From assembly GCA_040285825.1 (NCBI GenBank), contig JAUPSS010000002.1, positions 1,302,001-1,366,000 of the forward strand: a stretch of DNA of 64,000 nucleotides, given 5' to 3'. Within the stretch, counting starts at the first letter, position 1; each line of letters starts with the position of its first letter. Under the pieces are notes generated by a model. The model saw only the letters and a program-made list of their open reading frames with translations, made no database searches and was not told the DNA's origin. This DNA comes from Eukaryota sp. TZLM1-RC. Its lineage: Eukaryota > Metamonada: BaSk clade. This document shows positions 59,251-64,000 of the stretch, one piece after another. Made by a program: the position numbers and the translations under genes.

Positions 59251-60156
59251 GGAGTCAATGCCCACACGATTTCAGTAGAGCCTAATCTACCTAGGATTAG
59301 TGATATTTTAGAGTTTTTAAGTAGAGCAGATTACATAGCGATGCTTGATTTACCAGAAGCTTTCTGGCAGATGAATGTAGCTGAAAAGGACATTGAGAAA
59401 ACATCAATCTCAATCCCTGGAAGGTCAATTATGTTTAAAAGAGCTTGCTTCGGATTAAAGAATATCCCAGCAGTTTTTCAACACGTAATGATGGAAATAT
59501 TCCAAATTGATGGCGTTTTCATATACATTGACGATATCATAATAGTTGGAACGACATTCGAAGAATTTTATAAGAGATTACAAAGAGTCCTCCAATGCGC
59601 CAGAAATAGACGTGTAAATATAGGCTTACGTAAATGTAAATTCGTAACATCAAAACACCCTATCGACATTTTAGGAAGTACCTTCCAGGATAAAACTAGA
59701 TTTATTAGTAAGAAAAAAATTGAAGCCTTGATGAGAATCCCTAGACCAAAAACAGTGAAAGAAGTTCGCTCATTGGTAGGATCCATCAATTATATTAGAG
59801 ATTGGCTTCCAGGTATTTCTGAATTAATTGCTCCAATTAACGAGCTAATTAAAGGAAAACCCAGAATAATTAAATGGACTAGCAAGCATGACGATTACTT
59901 AAAACAAATAAAAGACTTAATAGTAAACCACATGCCCCTTGAATTACCAGCTCCGGGCAAGCGAGTATTGATAAGTACTGACGCTTCAGATGTAGCAGTA
60001 GGAGGTGTTATTTGGCAAGAAATTGAACCCTACTCCCCCGCAGGAACCCCGCTAAATAAAAGGAAAGTAAAACCTTTGTCATTCTACAGTAGATTACTTA
60101 CAGAAACACAAAGAAAATGGTCCACATTACAAAAAGAATTATATGCAATACTTTGA
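59251..60156 (+). pseudogene. Gypsy 1 reverse transcriptase and start of RNase H
   Basis: RT from SVEPNLPRISDILEFLSRAD through IAMLDLPEAFWQMNV (catalytic Asp), FKRACFGLKNIPAVFQ, FIYIDDIIIVG (YIDD), and the connection with RSLVGSINYIRDWL. RNase H starts at VLISTDASDVAVGGVIW. It ends with ELYAIL and a stop caused by a one-base loss; gypsy 2 reads YAILLILTDSS there. Confidence 0.88.
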
Positions 60157-61658
60157 TTTTAACTGAAAGTTGTTTAGAAAGCTACTTGTTATTTAGACAT
60201 TTAACAACTTTCACAGATCATAAAAACATTGCATTCCTGGCTACAGCCCCAGAGAAAAATAGAATTGTAAAGAGATGGCTGCCGATACTATCTGAATTCG
60301 ACTTTGACATAGTCCACGAACCTGGTGAAGACAACCATTGGGCAGATATGTTATCGAGGAATATTGATTTGGATCAAAACGAGGAAACTTCTTGTATTTG
60401 TAGCATAAATATACCAGATACTTTACTTTCAAATTACGAGATACCTCCACTAGACGATGATTCTGATTCGGACCTTGAAGACATCCCATCAATCTCATCT
60501 CTAAGTAGACACCAAGACCTACCTATTTTTTCTTCTTGGTTCTCTAAGATAAGATCCGAACAACAAATAGCCAAAAACAACAACGACTCGTTATTTGAAA
60601 ATGCAATTCTAGATGAAAATACTCAAATTTGGAAAAATAATAAAAACAAAATTTTGATTCCAAAGAGCCTCAGAAAACAGGCACTACTATTAATACATGG
60701 TTTGGTTCAATCTGGTCACCCTAGTAAAAACGATAGTTTACACAAACTATCCAAAAGCGATTTCTACTGGCCCAATATGAGAAAGGACCTCATTAATCAT
60801 GTCAAAAGATGTCCAACTTGTCAAAAAACGGCTCCAGTTAAAAGATCAAAAACACCTTCCACAGGATCTTTATGGGCAAATCGTCCTTTTGCCAGATTAA
60901 ACGTCGATACAATTGGACCCCTAAATTCCGACAACGAAGGAAATAAATATCTTTTAGTATTTGTAGACTCTTTTACTGGATATACAATTTTAGTCCCTCT
61001 AAAAGAACTCAATGCCTTAGAAACCGCAGATGCCTTAATTTGGAATGTTTGCGCCATCTTTGGCATACCTATGTTAATTCATAGTGATAATGGACCTGAG
61101 TTCGCCAACGAGACTTTTAAAATAGTGTGTAACAGATTAGCGATTGAGACGAGTAACTCAATTCCCCACTATTCAGAAAGTAATGGACTTGTAGAACGTA
61201 AACATAGAGACGTTCTTCAATGCTTAAGGAAACTATTAATAGATTTCAACGATTACGGAAATTGGTCTACATACGTACCTATATCCCAACTATTAATAAA
61301 TTCTACTAAAAGCAGAAAAACTGGTTTTACCCCATACGAACTCATGTTCGGTTCTTCGATTAGCCCAAGAACAGACCCTGCTAATATATTAGGAAATTTA
61401 TCCAAATTTGAAACTAATATCCCCTTATTAGATGACATCAAAATGAAAAACACTCGTCTACAAGAAAAAAGGGAAGAAGCAGAGCGTCACCAAACATTAA
61501 ATACTCCGTCTTCAGTAGATAATACTAATTCGTGTTTTTTAGCATTTAATATTGGTGACTACGTCTTACGTAAAACCAAGCAAAATAATAAATTGCATGG
61601 ATCTTGGAATGGACCATTTTTAATTGTTGACCTTCCTTCCAAATCCACTTTATTATAG
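60150..61658 (+). CDS. Gypsy 1 RNase H end and integrase
   Basis: About 500 codons. RNase H end: TFTDHKNIAFLATAPEKNRI, then DNHWADMLSRN. Integrase zinc domain: HGLVQSGHPSKNDSLHKLSK, RCPTCQK (HHCC). Core catalytic residues: Asp in LNVDTIGPL, Asp in LIHSDNGPEF, Glu in YSESNGLVERKHRDV. C-terminal part: TGFTPYELMFG and KLHGSWNGPFLIVDL (SH3-like). It ends at an in-frame TAG followed by the chromo-like tail. Confidence 0.92.
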   Translation, partial: TLILTESCLESYLLFRHLTTFTDHKNIAFLATAPEKNRIVKRWLPILSEFDFDIVHEPGEDNHWADMLSRNIDLDQNEETSCICSINIPDTLLSNYEIPPLDDDSDSDLEDIPSISSLSRHQDLPIFSSWFSKIRSEQQIAKNNNDSLFENAILDENTQIWKNNKNKILIPKSLRKQALLLIHGLVQSGHPSKNDSLHKLSKSDFYWPNMRKDLINHVKRCPTCQKTAPVKRSKTPSTGSLWANRPFARLNVDTIGPLNSDNEGNKYLLVFVDSFTGYTILVPLKELNALETADALIWNVCAIFGIPMLIHSDNGPEFANETFKIVCNRLAIETSNSIPHYSESNGLVERKHRDVLQCLRKLLIDFNDYGNWSTYVPISQLLINSTKSRKTGFTPYELMFGSSISPRTDPANILGNLSKFETNIPLLDDIKMKNTRLQEKREEAERHQTLNTPSSVDNTNSCFLAFNIGDYVLRKTKQNNKLHGSWNGPFLIVDLPSKSTLL

Positions 61659-61676
61659 AAGAATCTTACTACTGGC

Positions 61677-62027
61677 ATGGAATTAAAAGCTGCCAAGAAA
61701 GATTGCAAAACCTATAACGCAGAAAATCCACAGGACATTGAGTTCCTCAAGGCAGTCGCTGCAGGCGATTCCGAAAAACACGTTATAGAGAAAATCCTCT
61801 CAGAATACCACTCTGATTCTGGTAGTTTCTGTACTGTTCAATGGTTTGGCGGCGAGACAACAGAAGAGCCACTCCATTCGGTTAGACACTCAGAAGCTTA
61901 TAAGTTATTTAGTAAGGATAACAAGAAAATTGGTAAACGTACCACTAGTCGACGACAAGGTACCTCCAATGAGTCTACGCCTTCTAAGAAGCCTAGACGC
62001 AGTAATAGAATTAGGAAGAGGAGCTAA
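61677..62027 (+). CDS. Gypsy 1 chromo-like C-terminal tail
   Basis: 116 codons in the same frame as the integrase, after one TAG. It contains SFCTVQWFGGETTEEPLHSV followed by RHSEAYKLF and a strongly basic Ser/Lys/Arg end. A homologous tail occurs in gypsy 2. The first part resembles a chromodomain beta-sheet, which would target insertion to chromatin marks; that is inference. It is probably normally part of Pol. Confidence 0.6.
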   Translation: MELKAAKKDCKTYNAENPQDIEFLKAVAAGDSEKHVIEKILSEYHSDSGSFCTVQWFGGETTEEPLHSVRHSEAYKLFSKDNKKIGKRTTSRRQGTSNESTPSKKPRRSNRIRKRS

Positions 62028-62157
62028 TTCTTAGTTTATATCGAATATTTATATTATATCGATTATATGTATTTATTTATAGTTATTTCGTTATTTGTAT
62101 ATAGTTTTTGTTTCATATTCATATAAGCTGATTTATTTTGAAAAAGGGAAGAAGCAG

Positions 62158-62236
62158 TGTTGGCGCCATAAGGCTTATATAATATGAATGGAAAATAAAT
62201 CAGACTTTTCTTTACTACAATAGACTTTAGGCAACA
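62158..62236 (+). repeat. 3' LTR of gypsy element 1 (79 bp)
   Basis: TGTTGGCGCC...AGGCAACA, followed by the duplicated CAAG at 62237-62240. Preceded by a purine-rich tract (GAAAAAGGGAAGAAGCAG). Confidence 0.92.
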
Positions 62237-62240
62237 CAAG
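62237..62240 (+). repeat. 4-bp target-site duplication (right), gypsy element 1
   Basis: CAAG. Confidence 0.75.
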
Positions 62241-62397
62241 CACCAAAGAAGTCATACACTTCTATTGTCAGGTTTCAGAGACACCAAATACAAACTTAAA
62301 TCGGGCTCCAATCAAAGACAAGAACCAAATTGTTACATTCAAAATATAAGGATAAAGAATAATTATTAAAAAAGTTAAGCAAGGTGTTCCCAATCCT

Positions 62398-64000
62398 GTA
62401 CATCAATTCTGTACATCGAAGTGCAATTTATAATGTTATTCAAAAAGAATTTCCAGAATTACCCAGCTATTCTTATTTATTTTATGGCAGAGCCAGTGAA
62501 CTAATTTGTGAATCTTATACACTATTCTCGTCTTCTGGAGTTAAGCAAGGTGATCCCATTGGGCCATTACTCTTTTGTTTAGCAATTCACAATTCTTTGA
62601 TTCATTTCAGTAATCGTTATACGATGTTGAAAATAGTAGAATACATGAATGATATTTCAATTATTGGCCATTGAATGTTTTTAATGAAATTGCTGCCGAA
62701 GCCTCACTGTTTTACAGAGATATTGGTCTTTTGCTTAATGCCGACAAATGTCTCCTCATAGGAAAGGTAAAAGATAGATTAACCATTGATGGTGTTGAAA
62801 TTCCTTTTCTTAACTATTCCTCAGATGCTTTTCGTTTCCTAGGATGCTGGCTTGGAAATGTTCCAAAAATTACTGAAGAATTGAATAATCTTTTAATAAA
62901 ATTGGATTCTGAACTTGATACAATTACGTCATTTGAAATTGAGAAACATATTAAGTTTTTTATTTTAAAAATTTGCTACTCCGGTAAAATTACTCACATT
63001 TCAAAAACAACATCTCCTGATGTTTCACGTGAGTTTTGCCGCTCATTTAACTATTTGAGAACAAAATTTTTTGCATCTTTTATCGATGTCAATCCTGAAC
63101 TAATTCGAAGTCATGTATTTTCATCATCTAATTTGGTGGAATTAATTTCACCAAATCGTCTATTCTCTGTCAAGCTGTTTTTCTTGGTGGAGGAAAAAAT
63201 TTTGTATTTGAATTTTGCAACCGTTTTCCCAATAATGTTAATTTATTGAATTTTACAAGAAATAATTTTCTTAGAGACCTACAAAATGCTCTTGATTGTT
63301 TGCCCTCTAAAATTTGGAGTAAATGTTTTCCCGACAGCGAACAGAAAATACCATCTAGAACACTAGTTAATTTGAGGTATTGTGTTAAAAAATTGCTACA
63401 AAATTTAACAACAATTTGTGAAGGATTGAATTTTAAGGTTCGTCTTGACTCGGCCAAAAAAGATAATTCCGCTTTCGCAAATTTTTTGTTAGATGCCCAG
63501 AACAGTTCCTCTTCGTGTTTAATTACTCAGATTCCTTAAATGTATTGTCTTCTTTTAAATGATACCGAATTTTCTTGTACAATGCGCCTTCGATGTTTTA
63601 TTTGGCCTGATAACGTGTTTCATGATTTGATTTGTAAATGTGGATCAAAAATTTCTCCAAATCATTTATTCAATTGTAAACATTTTATTACTTTCCGATC
63701 AAAAGTTCATGATGCGGTAAGAGATCAACTCTATTGTATGTCAAAATCACATAGAATTGTTTCCTATTTAGAACCATTACTTTCCCGTTTGGTTGATGAA
63801 GATTCTTTGAATTCGTTTGGTCGAAATAGAGGTGATTTAATGCTTGAAGGTCTTGAAGGTATTACCATTATTACAGATGTGGGATCCACTGATGTCTGTA
63901 ATGATTATTTTATTCCAATGGCTCAATCAAAAAATAGGAACCCCTTAACTGTTTCCGAAAAAGCCAAAATTGACAAATACAAAGCAAAATTGTTATCCTT
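62398..64000 (+). mobile_element. LINE-D copy, runs off the window
   Basis: 5' truncated in RT motif A (SVHRSAIYNVIQKEFPELPS), then SSGVKQGDPIGPLLFCLAIH (B), EYMNDISIIGH (C, with Asn for Asp) and a frame break shared with the copy at 34741. The thumb and linker follow (FLGCWLGNVPKITEELNNLL, ICYSGKITHI, IWSKCFP), then CKCGSKISPNHLFNCKHF, HDAVRDQLY and NRGDLMLEGLEGITIITD. Stops occur at 62676, near 63160 and at 63539. The 5' junction has GTTAAGCAAGGTGTTCCCA, resembling the motif-B DNA found 170 bp further on. Confidence 0.88.

Larger units (their letters stand above)
55211..62236 (+). mobile_element. Gypsy-like LTR retrotransposon 1, 7.0 kb
   Basis: LTRs of only 84 and 79 bp, differing by one substitution and one 5-bp indel, with a 4-bp CAAG duplication. 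Gene order is Gag, zinc-knuckle/RGG region, protease, RT, RNase H, integrase, chromo-like tail, so it is Ty3/gypsy rather than copia order. Coding is broken by an in-frame TGA (57748), a shift near 58000-58100, another near 58480, a gap in the RT fingers near 59235, a one-base loss near 60150 and a TAG near 61656. Despite this the LTRs are nearly identical. Confidence 0.93.

Overview
The window is AT-rich nuclear DNA from a unicellular eukaryote that I cannot place taxonomically. The host genes are compact and mostly intronless: mRNA cap guanine-N7 methyltransferase, MINDY deubiquitinase, SURF6, PTPA, a TRF4-type nucleotidyltransferase, U1-70K, an NFX1-type zinc-finger protein, UPF3, a RING-WWE protein, a macrodomain protein, a BTB protein and an SFI1-like centrin-binding protein. 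TAA, TAG and TGA all end recognisable genes, so the code is standard. Three genes can only be read through if introns of 27-30 nt are removed (PTPA, SURF6 and an unknown gene near 15 kb). Such ultra-short spliceosomal introns are the most distinctive trait of the genome, and U1-70K and UPF3 are both encoded here.

Much of the window is mobile DNA. The commonest elements are non-LTR retrotransposons with a reverse transcriptase followed by a Cys-His motif and a restriction-like endonuclease (the R2/CRE/Dong type of layout). I group them by eye as LINE-A, -B, -C and -D. Most copies are 5' truncated, and four have clear target-site duplications (8, 10, 15 and 15 bp). Two Ty3/gypsy-like LTR elements lie at 36153-41639 (minus) and 55211-62236 (plus). 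A 1.07-kb LTR element with only gag lies at 43605-44670. A hAT transposase relic is at about 10.9-11.25 kb.

The most unusual component is a set of four decayed genes that look like Fanzor, the eukaryotic relatives of TnpB: 13250-13691 (-), 30682-32541 (+), 35785-36152 continued at 41640-41850 (+), and 42845-43085 (-). The third is split by the minus-strand gypsy element (4-bp duplication TGAC), which is itself split by a LINE-C insertion (8-bp duplication AATTGCTG). This gives a three-level insertion record.

Layout: 0-5.5 kb LINE-A/-B copies and an (ATAAT)n array; 5.9-8.1 kb SFI1-like gene; 9-13.2 kb cap methyltransferase, hAT relic, MINDY, SURF6; 13.2-15.5 kb Fanzor and LINE relics plus two unknown genes; 15.6-23 kb LINE-A copies and a tRNA-Leu; 23.2-26.3 kb PTPA and macrodomain genes; 26.6-32.5 kb LINE copies, a partial NFX1 duplicate and the longest Fanzor relic; 32.7-34.7 kb TRF4-like gene and an unknown gene; 34.7-44.7 kb nested elements, U1-70K and the gag-only element; 45.2-48.7 kb BTB and NFX1 genes; 48.9-52 kb LINE-A; 53-54.5 kb the divergent UPF3/RING-WWE pair; 55.2-64 kb gypsy element and LINE-D. 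About 75 bp directly upstream of the NFX1 start codon is also found directly upstream of the TRF4-like gene and in the partial NFX1 duplicate, so a short 5' flank has been copied.

All family calls come from reading motifs by eye; no alignment or database search was run.
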